Shown here: in pieces, positions 34,925-46,901 of the stretch
How the letters are laid out: every line of letters starts with the position of its first letter
Numbering within the stretch: the stretch's first letter is position 1
Assembly (NCBI GenBank): GCA_023159155.1
Contig: JAJNNX010000038.1
Location: 310,001-374,000, forward strand
Direction of reading: 5' to 3'
DNA length: 64,000 nucleotides
Origin: Ustulina deusta
Taxonomy: Eukaryota; Ascomycota; Sordariomycetes; Xylariales; Xylariaceae
Notes under the pieces: generated by a model
Databases searched by the model: none
What the model saw: the letters and a program-made list of their open reading frames with translations, nothing else
What the model was told of the DNA's origin: nothing
Made by a program: the position numbers and the translations under genes

Positions 34925-37900
34925 ATGGCTTCCGGTCCTTTCCCTCTGCGACCGACAATACAACCCTTCCCCGCAAAACCTGCAGCTGAGCGCCCTTTAT
35001 CGCCATGGGCGGCCCGGTACGGAGCAATAGATACCGGACCGGATGACGTCTTCAACAGAACTCCCGTAGAGCACTCAGGTTATGCCCCTGATCGTAAGTG
35101 TCGCATCCCTCCCCTTCAGGTACCGCGAGCACATATCACGATCAGTGCTTTTCGTCCCCGTCAATTTTTATAGACCTCTCAAGTAACTCACCAACTGTAC
35201 TAGAAAATCGCTTGTTAACTCCGAGATTCTAGGGTAAGCGTTCCGTGGCTTTCATTTGGCCTCATAGGCGGGTTGGGGGAACAGAGCAGGTCGGATATAA
35301 TAGCAAGCAATTACTGACACTCTACGCCTCGTATTAGTCCGTCCCTAGATCCCAAATATTACGGTGACTCATTTAGTCCAGAAGGCCATGGGATCTTTTT
35401 GAACCAGGACGACATTGATAGATTCTTTTTCACCGACTCGAAATATAAACAACAACTCCACAACATCCCCGCATGGCAGTTAGGCCCTATGCATCGCGCC
35501 CTTCAGTTTTCACGGCGAGGATTCGTACCTGGAGGGCACGTCAGATCATTGGCTCCAGCGGATGTTGCTCATATACACTACGGGATCTACATCACCGAAC
35601 GCATACAGGTCGACGAAGACAGTTGGTTCCCATTCTTCAAGAAGGATAGATGGTGGGATTCGATGGGGACCGACATCCTCTTCGACGGTTTTCGCTGGAC
35701 TGTGGACGAACCCAAGGTCTGGGACCAGCTTAGGGTCGCGATAGAATTAGCAAACCGAATTCTCAAAGCACTCATTAAGGATAGGCATCCAATGTGAGAT
35801 AGGCTAAACCCATCCATAGACTGAAACCTGCCCTGCTAATTGTGCCAATAGTTTAGAAACTCTTCTCTATGGGAGATTAGCTTACTGGGAAGACGAGATA
35901 TTGCGTAAGTCAAGGCCAAACATGTTCTCCTCCCTTTCAAGCTTTAGCAGAAGGCTTTTTTCCCGCTCCGAGCAATCCATAGAGAATAGGCTCTATAGAC
36001 ATCTCTCAGAGGCCTAGACTCTCTGCCTGTTGATATCACTGACTCGATATTTATAACGTAGAGCCTGCCCCTAGTCAACCGCCGCACCCCAATGCCAAAG
36101 TCCTCTTGTCTCGTGCCTTCATGAAGAAACGATGGGTAGCAGAATATGGGGAAGCTCCCTTCGTCATGGACCAGCTATTAGATAGTTGTGATGAGGAGCA
36201 ATGGAGACTACGGTTAGAACATCTGGCTGCGAATCAGCAATGGGCGCTGGTACCAAACGAGGGCATGGATAGAAATCGCTTTACGGGTGTAACTTTTCCG
36301 GACCAGGGTGGTCTCATTGTTTTAAATATTCTGTACCTTAGGTCATTGATGAGCGGAGAACTGACCTTAGCTGAGCGTTGTGCAGCACTGTTCGCTCAAG
36401 CAAGAACGGTGAGAATACCTACTTTTGCCGTTGCGAACTTTGTACCTTAACTAATGACGTTTCAGATAGTGCACGAACTTTGTAAGCGGGCACCTTTTCA
36501 TGCCGCAATGAGATGAAACAAGCACCATGTTCCATCTATCCCTACATCGCACACCTCCCAGGTTTTTATTACATAGAATTGAATAGATATAACTGACTTC
36601 ATTCTACAGCACACTCTATAGGGCACAGCCGACGAGTAACTGACAACACCCCCTATCTCTCTCAGTTACGGACATACGAGCCTGATGGGTCAAAGGATGC
36701 ATACAACAATTCGGAGCCTGTAAGTCTACTAACGTAATGAAGTGTACTTTTATGTCTCAAAATAACGAGAACGGGATTCAACTGACACGAGTCCGTTGTG
36801 CTGGGCAGTTTTTAGACTTTGGTGGATCAGCGGAACTGGGGTACGTCAGTAAGTAAGATATTGAAATGACCCATAACGGGGTTCATCTTCAGATAGTCAC
36901 CACTTGAGAGGATATTACTGACCACTTTCATGTTTACAGTTGAGGCCGCTATATTTGGTGGTGCCATTCGTGAGAATCCTCGTAAGACCCCCTCCCCCAA
37001 TATGACTCGACAGTTGGAGACCACGGAGGAGACCACGGAGGTTGGCTGAAGCGAGACTGCCATTGCTAACTCCTAGATCAGTGCCTGGCAACTATTATCA
37101 TTTTGTCGGCACTCACAAGCGATCTTGGCCATTCCCGTTTGCCGATGGCGGTCACGGTCTAGGCCTCGTCGCAGGAGGACATCCGGCATTCCGAGACGGG
37201 GCGGACGACACGCTCACCTTGATACCGTCTCTTTGGACATCAAAACTGTTGTCGGAAGAGTTCTGGCAAGACAAGACGATCCCTCGAAAGAGCGATAACT
37301 TTTTCCACAGCCTGGATTTTTTCCGTTCCGAGGCTCCGTATGAGGCCGCGACATTCGCTTTGAAGGACAGACCTCAACCGATTATCGAACAACGCGAATA
37401 TCTCAGAGATCAAAAAGCCCAAGGCCTACTGAGCGAAGGGGTTGTGGATTTGATTGCGGATTGGGAACTAAGACAGAGCCGTAAGTATAAAGCCTTGGAG
37501 ATATCACGATTCATTCCAAGCCCTACCACGCACGCAAGGCAGGAGGCCACTCTTCTTCGTATTCGATAACCTTGACGTTATGGAAAGCTTCTGGATATCC
37601 GAGAATAATAAACCTTGCGTGTTACAGTATGGAATCAAGCCCGTTCTGGCTGGTATGAGCTACAACACAAGAAGGCGAGTAAAATCTCTAGTCGTCTCCT
37701 ACCATGTTTAATCACTGCTGAAAGACCAAAATCCTGCCCTAGTGCATAACCGGTGAAATGGTTTCATTTACTTCCTCGTGATGCTTCCCGGGTAATATAA
37801 ATACTAACTATAATGCTATAGTGGCTAGAATCGCCGGTTAGTCCATCCAATTAACATATAGGGACCGTTTTTTGTGTACTGATGCTATTCGCTCAAGTGG

Positions 37901-38663
37901 TCGATACTATTGGCGAGGAAACGGTTTTACGCGTTCACGGATGAGTTGAGGAAATGGCCTCAACAGAGGAGTATGTTAACTTGTGCCAACACTGCGCATT
38001 GGCTGATGCACACCGTGCCCTGGTCCAACCAACGGGACAAATATGTGGCCGACCTGAACGAAAGAGAAAACACTTGGCCCTGGCATGCCATTGGTACGGC
38101 ATTCTCGGTCTTTTTCCCTCATTTCGCTCGCACATGTTTTCTTCTACTAACCGCATCGTGCAGGTTTGCTCATGATGGCATCGATCCCCCTCAGGCCCGT
38201 GGACATTGTGAGCCGACCGAACCCAAACGCAATGATTCAAATCATCTACCCCAGCTCGCAGAACCCATATCCGGCACCGTACAAAGACTGGTGGCGAGCC
38301 GAGATCGCCGCCTCGAATACAATAGATTGGACGCCTGCGAGCCAATTTTTCGATCCGTTCGACCGGGATGGACAAGATATCCCCTTCGGCTCCTACACCC
38401 ATTTGGATTACCTAGATCAGGTGAAGAAGCTCGTCAAACATTTCACCCAGAGCGAAATCCCTCTCTCGAAACCTTGGCTGAATGAACTTGTTCGAGCCGA
38501 AGGCGTGATACGGCAGCAACGGACGCTGATGCGGCAACGAGGGATCCCTGAGCACCTATGTGCATTGAGTTGGGCTGAAGGTGCTTGGGATTTCAAAATC
38601 CCAGAATATGACACTGCTTTGCATCATTATTCTGTAAGCGGGGATGTTTGGTCGGAGTGTTGA
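34925..38663 (+). CDS. fungal hypothetical protein, 14 exons, putative HExxH zincin-like
   Basis: Working exons: 34925-35016 (uncertain), 35204-35233 (uncertain), 35338-35793, 35852-35904, 36062-36408, 36466-36481, 36610-36719, 36809-36848, 36940-36981, 37052-37480, 37539-37654, 37822-37836, 37898-38093, 38164-38663. They sum to 813 residues with all phases matching. Exon 6 (16 nt) and exon 7 together create IVHELSHSIGH, so H329-E330-x-x-H333 is a zinc-protease-type motif interrupted by a 128-bp intron; a following SAELGYVIEAAIFGG could supply a downstream Glu ligand (inference). Other visible blocks are GIFLNQDDIDRFFFTDSKY, GNYYHFVGTHKRSWPFPF and SYTHLDYLDQVKKLVKHF. I do not recognise a named family. 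Exon 12 is only 15 nt. At the 5' end a stronger-looking GTAAGT donor at 35094 gives a frame that fails to connect, so the first ~40 residues need cDNA. No signal peptide was seen. Confidence 0.7.
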
Positions 38664-39256
38664 GACGGGTTCACTGAGACCACCGCCCACGCGATAATTA
38701 TCCCTCAATGGGAAATTATGAGCTCAGATTGAAGTCATCGGGGTGTAGGGGTGCGGGTGGTGAGGCCTTTTGATATGGCTTCGGCTATGAGAATAGATAG
38801 GTAGGGCGCCATAATCGGAAGTATAACAAGGAATAATGGTGCGATACACATCTTCGAGTAAAGCCGCTGCAGATTTGGCGATGTCGTCTTCAGGCTAATG
38901 CTGTGAGAGCCATGATTGAGAATTCATAGGCCCGAGCGTAATTGAAAGACGATGACGGATAGAGATCTCGGTCCAAAGGACCCGTGCCATGGTTAGCGAG
39001 CTAATCATGCTGTTGTTTCTGTGATGTCAGCCTTGGTCCTAGACGATCGTACGATGGTGGATTCTTGGTGGAGGACGGTAATAGACATGCCTGAGACTAT
39101 TCATCATCATGGCCCCCGACGAAGGTTAGGTGTATGCATATATGCTAATGTCCCCGAGGAAGACAAGAAAAACGACGAGATGTAAAAAGCATGTACGAAA
39201 ACAAGTAAAGGGTATCTTAACGCTAAATCGACATTCCACCATTTACTCCTCAACCG
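38664..39256. other. convergent intergenic region
   Basis: 3' flanks of the split-HExxH gene and the rhodopsin-like gene. An ATCGTACGAT palindrome lies at 39046-39055. No gene was seen. Confidence 0.5.
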
Positions 39257-40584
39257 TCAGCGCTGCAGAGACGCAGATTCGGCAGATGGTAACAGGCCAA
39301 GCACTGACAGTCGGCCGGTCCCCGTGCATTCTATAGGGCCTAGCACAGGTGGATTCTCCGAAGTCATGCTCGGTCCCCGGCTTCCATGTCCGGATATTGG
39401 AACCAAAGGCACGGAGTCCTGAGTTGATAAACCCCCTTTACTCTTATCATTGCTGCTATTTCCATGAGAGCCTCCGCTCTTGCTGTCCCTCGACGCCCCC
39501 GTAGACGACCCCCGTGTCCAAATACGCCGATACGCATTACTAATCCTGCGATACGGGTGGAAGTCGATGCTCCGCAGGAGGGGCGAGCAGGGAGGTAGGT
39601 TGGCGGCCCACACGCCGAGCCATAGCTCCGCTAGCGCCCAGAACGTCGGATTGAATACTTTGAGGACAAGGGGCGTCTGGTCGTCTGGTGGTGGTGTATA
39701 GGCGAAGTTGAGGCGTCCCACGGGATAGGAGACGATGAGGAAGATCAGACGAAGGATACTGGCTCCCGTGGATCTACGGCGCAGGAGTCAGTGCGGAAAT
39801 GTCAGGCAAGGAGAGGGAGGGAGATAAGAAGACAATAACAAAAACAACAACAACACTCACACCGTCCCGAGGAAGAACACGAAACTCGTAGCCCACTTCT
39901 TTTTCGCCGCCATCTGCAGACGGCTGATATAGAAGAACGGGAGTCCTAGCACCGGCAAGTCCGTCGCGACGCTCGTGACGGAGAAAGCCAGCAACAGCGC
40001 GCCGCGGTTTCCGCACCGGTGCAATGCCAATGTCTGATCGAAGCCCCATATGAGCTCGGGGTGCGGGCCGCAGATCAGCACGTCGGCGAGGGTGAACACG
40101 ACAGCCCAGACGAGCACGGTCCAGATCAGCGCGTTGTTGGCGCGGCGGAAGCTCTCCCAGACGCCGAAGATGCGGCGGTAGAAGAACAGGATCGACAGCT
40201 TGATGGCGCCGAACGCGGCCTTCTCGATCACGATCACTGCAAGGTCTGGAGTCAGCTACGGCCGTTTCGAACGCGGCCATGAATGAATGACTCTGGGAAT
40301 GACTCACTAGCCCAGTCGATCTGGTGCGAGATAATGACCATCTGCGTCCTCTCATTCGGGTCCTTGATCGCCTCGCCGCCGGTGCCCTTCAGCGCATTGT
40401 AGTACTGGATCCCATTGCACGTAATCGCGATCGCGAGCCCGGTGAGCAGCAGGTAGTCGTCCGCGCCCAGCGCGATCCGCGCGAAGGAGAGCCGCACCCA
40501 TAGCCGGAGAGCTGTCAGCGCGACGGCCACGCCCATGAACACGGAGTAGATGGGAATCACGGTCGACGGGGGATAGTACGACAT
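39257..40584 (-). CDS. seven-helix fungal rhodopsin-like integral membrane protein
   Basis: Minus-strand exons 40584-40308, 40236-39861 and 39773-39257 (introns 71 and 87 bp) give 389 residues. Hydrophobic helices appear in order: PIYSVFMGVAVALTALRL, DDYLLLTGLAIAITCNG, then (after the first intron) AIKLSILFFYRRIFG, NALIWTVLVWAVVFTLAD, ALLLAFSVTSVATDLPVLGLPFF, FVFFLGTV into SILRLIFLIVSY, and the KVFNPTFWALAELWLGVWAANLP segment. This is the layout of the Fung_rhodopsin domain (PF20684), related to PTH11-like proteins, but without a CFEM domain. The C-terminal tail is cytosolic-type, Ser/Gly-rich. Location: plasma or vacuolar membrane (inference). Start: MSYYPP at 40584 puts the first helix near the N terminus; an in-frame ATG at 40617 adds 11 residues. 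Confidence 0.85.
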
Positions 40585-40617
40585 GGTGAGGCGATCAATC
40601 TTCTGCCGTGCGCGCAT

Positions 40618-41459
40618 TCGATGGCGGAAATAACGGGATGTCGTGTCTGGATGACATTCAGGTTCGTCGCAGGGACCGACAGTTAAATCCCAGACGTCAT
40701 CTGCCGTATCGCCCACACAATAGGGGATGAAGAGGCTTGTGATCCGCTAATCACGGCTGAAAATAACCTTCCCGCATTGGATTGTCGAGTGAGATGGCTA
40801 CGGGGATGACACACGCACCTATCAGCAATCAGCGTCAAGTAAGCATTAGAAAGCAACCAAGCTTGGGGGGCTCTGACAATCCCAAGTTTGGTGTGTGTGA
40901 AGTTGAATCCTCCCAAGTTGTTCCTGTGTGTTACTGGTACGTTTAATAACAGCCTCAGCTACGTCTTTCACCTTCATGGCACTGCAACCTGCATGTAGTC
41001 AAAGTTGTACAGTATCTGGATCGGCCGTTCAGTATAGCATCAGAGTTAAGCGAAAGATCTGACAGATCGCCCTCATTCGTCGCCCTGCCTGCCGCCGGCG
41101 AAATAACTATTTTCGTAAAAGGGCCTTCACTGGCGTAGCTCGTCTTATGTATGTCTCAGCACTTATTTATTTATTTTGGTACATCTTAGTAACCATTGGG
41201 CAATAGAGCTGAAGCGCTCTGCTTTATTTAGTTTCGAGAGACAAGGCTCGAGATCATGCAAGACTTTCATCGAGATCTCTGCGCCTGCACCCTGGATTTA
41301 CACCCCGATCTACGTACAATTCGCCTTCACTGAAGGAATTCGAACAGCATCGGTTTGGGTATCCATACAATCATAGCAATTCGTAGCACACCGGCTGATG
41401 TTTATGTAACAAGGATTACAAGGTAAGCAAATTCTTTAACTATTGGGGTATAAACCATA
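40618..41459. other. intergenic region between rhodopsin-like gene and glutamine synthetase
   Basis: Promoter of the rhodopsin-like gene and 3' flank of glutamine synthetase. The open frame continues upstream of 40617 for about 33 codons without an ATG. Nothing else was seen. Confidence 0.5.
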
Positions 41460-43386
41460 TTACTCCTTCGCTGGGCCGAAGACCGTCTCCCTGCAAGATA
41501 TTAGTAGCCCCTTCAGAGCAGACCTAACGATGTGCGGCACTTACATCATGATACCAGTGATCTGGTAGGGATCCGCATTCGAAGCAGGTCGTCGGTCCTC
41601 AAAGTAACCGTAACCTTTGGCAGCGCACTCTCTTGGGATACGGATTGAGGCACCACGGTTGGCAACACCGAAGCTGAATTGGTCGATGGAGCCGGTCTCG
41701 TGTCTACCGGTCAGACGGAGCTCGTTACCCTCGCCGTAGACTGCGATGTGTTCTTGGTGACGGCCTTCGAGTTTCTTGATGGCAGCTTCGATGTGTTTCT
41801 ATCAACGTGTCAGCAAAATCAAGCCGTCGAGTCCGTTCGTCCGAGGCACTAATACGTACCATGCCACCCTCAACGCGCATCTCCTTGGTAGAAAAGTTGG
41901 TGTGTAGTCCAGCACCGTTCCAGTCGCCGGGGATCGGCTTAGGCTGAACCGAAATCTTGGCACCGAACTCCTCGGCAACACGGTGGAGAAGGAAGCGGGC
42001 GAGCCACAAGTGGTCACCCATCTCAATACCCTCGCAAGGACCAACCTGGAACTCCCACTGGGCAGGCATAACCTCGGCATTGGTACCCGAGATCTTGACG
42101 CCAGCGTACAAGCAAGCCTTGTAGTGGGCATCGACGATATCTCTGCACATGACACGGCCAGCACCAACACCACAGTAGTAGGGGCCCTGGGGAGCAGGGT
42201 AACCGTTCTTAGGCCAGCCATATGGCCTGTCCTCCATGTCGAACAGGGTGTATTCTTGCTCGAGGCCGAACCAAGGCTTGTGCTCAGCATGGGTTTCCAT
42301 CAACTTGGCACATTCATGACGGTAGTTGTACTTGTTAGGTGTGCCATCGGCATTCCAGCATTCGCAGAGGACTAGGATGTTGGGAACACCGCGCATGGGG
42401 TCGGGGAAGACGGCGACGGGTCTGAGGTAGACATCGGAGTTGTCACCAGGAGCTTGTTCAGTAGAGGAACCGTCGAAATTCCACACGGGGAGATCTTCGG
42501 GCTTGATCTCTCCACTTTCGGGAATCTCAGTGATGGTCTATGTAACATGACTTGTTAGCGGGGGTATCCTCTCGAATTGGCAATCAAGCTAAGACGTAGA
42601 GCACGTTGTTTGGGTCTTGGATCGAGATCACCGTCTAAGAGCACCACTTGGCGAAATCCATGTGCTGACAAAGACAAGGTGAACCGAGGAACGACCACAC
42701 TCTTCGGGTTGCTAAGTTGTTTGCAAGGTAGGCTCAGGACGCTTGTGGAGAGTGAAGATTGTCTTGTGTCGTGGGAATGGGCGTGCCAGGGAGCGAAATC
42801 GGACCATTCTATCTAGACCGTTTTCGCGGGTCACGACCATGTATCACAAGGGACCCCATCAATCCGCATGGCGCCGACCGCTGGGATGTGGGGCTGGTTG
42901 GCTCAGCCTAGAACGACCCGGACCCTCCACCCAGCTGGTGCCTGCACCCCTCGGAAACAGCGTGACGAGAAACGGGGAATGGGGCATAGTTTGACACAAG
43001 TCTATCGAGTAACAGAAATCTCGGCGATTCGACAGAGATAGCCACGAGAAGATAGAGAGGGAAAAAAAAAAACGTACCTTGCTCTTAGATCGCACGTGTC
43101 CGACAGCGTCGATCCAAATGTACTCTGCCATAGCATTTCCCTTCTGGTCGAGCCTCATGTACTTGAGAAGCTGCATCGAAAAAGTCAGCATGCCATTCTC
43201 GATTTCTCCCGTAGGCCACGGCCACAAAGGGTCTGGCAGAGTGAGGCTCACATTCTCAGTGTACGAAACAAATTGACTGTCGGCCTGGTTGGACGGGAAT
43301 CTGTTAGCAAATCGTCTCGTAATATGAGGGGTAATTGGCTGGCAAGGGCAACTTGGTGGGGTGCTAGCCGCAGGAAGGCGTACCAT
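41460..43386 (-). CDS. GLN1: glutamine synthetase
   Basis: Minus-strand exons 43386-43384, 43284-43252, 43170-43078, 42537-41860, 41798-41545 and 41490-41460 encode 363 residues of eukaryotic type II glutamine synthetase (ATP-dependent glutamate plus ammonia to glutamine). The beta-grasp domain has [21 protein letters not shown] and [10 protein letters not shown]; the catalytic domain has [11 protein letters not shown], the ammonia/glutamate segment [30 protein letters not shown] and the ATP-site loop [10 protein letters not shown]. It ends VFGPAKE. The first coding exon is the ATG alone, followed directly by a GTACGC donor. Introns 1 (99 nt) and 2 (81 nt) are stop-free multiples of three, so partly unspliced transcripts stay in frame; intron 3 is 540 bp, far longer than others here. 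Normally cytosolic and controlled by nitrogen supply. Confidence 0.95.
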
Positions 43387-46300
43387 TTTTGCGGTTGTTG
43401 ATTGTCAAGGATGGGAAAAATAGAGTTTAGGTACGATTGGTGATGTATCAGGTCTGGCCAGCAAGTATCACGAGCGATGATGTTGCTAGGAGAAATCCAA
43501 GTTGAGAGAGGAAGAGGGCGGGAGTGGCAGGGGGAGTAGCGGGGAGCTGAGGCCTTTTAACATGTGCTGACCGTTGTCGGGAGGGGGCATTTTGAGAATC
43601 CAGTCTGCAAGATGAATTGAATTATGTCGTGTTTGATTGGGCCAATCAAAGACAGAGATAAGAGCCATGGCTATAACCAGGTTCTCTCGTTTTCACTGCC
43701 ACTTAGCGTGTCAGTCTAGACTCTCGGGGCAGTGGTAGGTAACCTTTTGTTCTGGAAATAGGTTTCGACCTGCTCGTATACCTGGTGCACAATGGACGAC
43801 CTCCCTCGGTGTACCTTGGGTGCTGTTGAGCCTTTCTAGACAGCCCGCGCCATTCAATAAAGTTGGGGGTGCAGCCCCACCAAAGTTACCTGCGCAGTAG
43901 GCACACCTTGGCACGCTTAAGCGGGATTCATAGTGGGGTTGTACACCACCTGGGGAGGTACCATATTGAAGTGACCATTTCTTCTGTAGTGCCCACTATA
44001 AAATCTCTGCACACTGACCATGTTTAGAGGGAGTTGTCTAACCCTTTTCACTTAGGTATTGTGTTGTTGATCACACGAATGTATTTTTCAAAATGTTGTC
44101 ACCTTTCCGATGAAGCGTCTCCGGTTCTTGACAATAATAACAAACCCTGCAGGTTCAGCCGGCTCTTGTCTAAAAGAGGGACGTCATGCTTGCTTGCGAT
44201 GATAACCGAAAAAGACTAGGGCATCACTTTTGGACCAATCTATTTACGCTAATGGATACCTAATATGGAGTGACATGTTCACTTGTCTCAACTCCTGCCG
44301 TATCCGTGTTGAGTTGTAGATTTGTACTACACGTAGACATACATACATGCAATATGTTTGCCGCCTCAACGGAACAAAAAGGATGGGTAGGAATCTTTCG
44401 GTTTGCGCTCCGGCGCCGCGCCCGAAGAACTCTGAATTCTCGTATATGTCCCGTATTTTCCGAACCACCATTTATCTAGCGTGCCTTAGAAGCAGACTCC
44501 GTCTTAGCCACTAGGTGATTCCGACAGCTTTCCGACAGCTCTGTGGCTCCTTGGGTAGCTCCATAGCGTGACTATACGCGTGTATTTACGTAGCAGGCAA
44601 CTTGAAGTATAGATGATTAATGCCTCTTGCGGATCTACTAGATACCTAGGTAAGTATTTTACGCCAGCGGTTGGGGAGAGCTGCGCCACCAACCAGCGGT
44701 TCGACTTTGACACATTGACTTATATTTATTACAACATCAATTGACTGATCAATGTCTTAAATGCCTGTCTTACACCTATCACGAATGAACCATCATGCAA
44801 GAGAATAATTACCGTCCTGCTTTGTTTCTACTGGTCTATTGAGTTATTTGAAGCCGATTTACTAGGTTCACATTAACTTGGGCACCATCACAAACTGATT
44901 CACCGGGCAACAACCTAACGTGGCCAGGACCCAGGGGTTGGCTCTCCGTGGTTCGGCGAGCCCTCGAGTCAGAGGCGAGACACTTGACGATTCATTTGGG
45001 CAATTTGTTTTGGCAAATGGAATGTCCCAAGTACCTGCAGAACCACACTCCTATGCCCACCTATATTGATGCATTATCTACCTATAAGTAGGTACCTAGG
45101 TTCTCTAATACTGCAAGTGGCTGTAGGTGGTGTGTATGGCAGTGTAATCGCTGAACTCCGGGTTCCGAACCGGAGAGGCGCCAGTCGGGTCAGCAATGAT
45201 TATCGTCTTCCCCATGCAACTTGTACAGATGACACACACAATTCACTTAACCACAGGTCGCTTTAGTTGTCATTTGCCCGTGGCTCCTTCGCCCCGGCAG
45301 ACCCCGGTATTCTAGCTGACGCAGTCAACTTTTTTTTTCAACCCCACGATTTCGGGCCCCAAATACCAGGGTCATTGCTTCGCACGACGGGAACTTGACA
45401 AATGGATTCACTGGCGTGCGCCGTAAAAGAGTGAACCCCTGGGAAGAGAAAGCAATAACTCGAAGCTGATGTTTACTGTGCCCATCCTGTCAGCCCAATT
45501 CCACACCTGCGTTTCTTTTATCTACTAGTATAAGTACGCCCATAGATAATCTAGATTGACGCGCACGCACGCGACAACCCCTCCTGATGTTAGATCGCGG
45601 GGTGAGGAGGGTGGAGGGGTGATTCGTGACCCTATCGTTTTTGTTCATTTGATCACTGGAAGGATTCCATTATCGCGATGATCCCATTGGTAGTGGAGAG
45701 TTCAGCTGCGGGAAAAAAACTAGGAATACTACATCGATGCCAAGCTTTGCTCCCTACCTCTTACACTACCTGAACTACCTTCAACAAACGACGTTCTCCA
45801 AAACTGTTCCTTAGGCTAATGAAAAGAAATGCAATTCCATTACCTACTGTATTACCAAGTCAATAATCCCTCATACTAGGTCTGTAAAGGTGGGATTCTA
45901 GAATGTTTCCTTGATGAGCACATTCACCGCTCCCATGCAAAGGCTTGATTAATTATTGGCTTTTTGTTACTACTCCTAGTAGTATTTTTAAGCCTACATA
46001 TGCAGGCAGGCAACGCTACATACAGTAAGATGATCGGATGTTGGACGGCACGGCAACACTAGTAATAACCGTTTCATTGCATTGGGAAGATCTGCAGTGT
46101 AACACAACCTCTCATGCTTACCCCTATTCCCAGTTTCCTCAGCTAGGAGGTGGTAACGGCCAATACCTATACCACCCGATGGAGTTGCAGCTGGTCGAAA
46201 AGAACGACAAAAAGGAAAGGAGGAAAAGAAAGAGAAGAAGGAGAAACCCTCAAGGAAACCAAAAGGGGATCTCACTTGCACAATAGATATTGACTACTAG

Positions 46301-46901
46301 CATATCAAATACTAGGTAACATATATTGAAGATCTTGTCGTGAAGCCTGCAGATTAACTCGGAATGCAGGTTACCTATAGGTAAGTATTGATACATCTAT
46401 GTGATCTTGCGAGTACAAGTCATAAACGGCAAATGATAGTCGAATCTTGTATGCTATGAGCGATTATGATGAGTTGCGTGATCATGAACGACTTCTATGC
46501 ACTGCTTGTAGCAGGGAAGAACAGAAGAATAGGTGTGTTTGATACATCCAGGTATTCCGGGCTCCTGTGAGGCCTATATAACCCCTAGAAAAGTGACCCG
46601 ATAGGGGATGGTGGATTGAATAGGTAGGTGCCTAATATGTAGAGAATGAGGCAAGAAAGGCAAGAACACCTTGTTTCAATTGGTGGGAAGGCACTCTTGT
46701 TTGGTTCAGCGAAACCTCTTATATGGGCAACTGCGCTTGGGCAGAGAAATGGGCGGCGCCTTGAACGAACAAACAACTCTTGATTATTTTTGTTCTACAG
46801 GCACTTGACATTCTTAGAGCCAGAGAATATCAATATTCCCAATCTATTGTTAGCACATCCCATCATCCTTTTCGCAAGAATCTTTAGCCCCAGGAACGGC
46901 C
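43387..46901. other. 3.5-kb divergent intergenic region
   Basis: Upstream flank of glutamine synthetase and of the 596-residue gene. No coding region was recognised. It holds an 11-bp tandem pair (TTCCGACAGCT, 44518-44540), a GC-rich hairpin candidate at 45150-45194, TACCTAGG palindromes at 44642 and 45088-45100, and a T-run near 45330. Confidence 0.5.
45150..45194 (+). other. GC-rich nested hairpin candidate
   Basis: An outer GCTGA/TCAGC pair encloses a CTCCGG (45156-45161) and CCGGAG (45170-45175) stem with an 8-nt loop. It stands out in otherwise unstructured intergenic DNA. There is no promoter or family evidence that it is an RNA gene. Confidence 0.25.

Noticed and set aside
42859..43386. 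Minus-strand frame of 175 codons as a separate gene.
   Set aside because: It is glutamine synthetase exons 1-3 read through introns 1 and 2 and into intron 3; kept only as the intron-retention observation.
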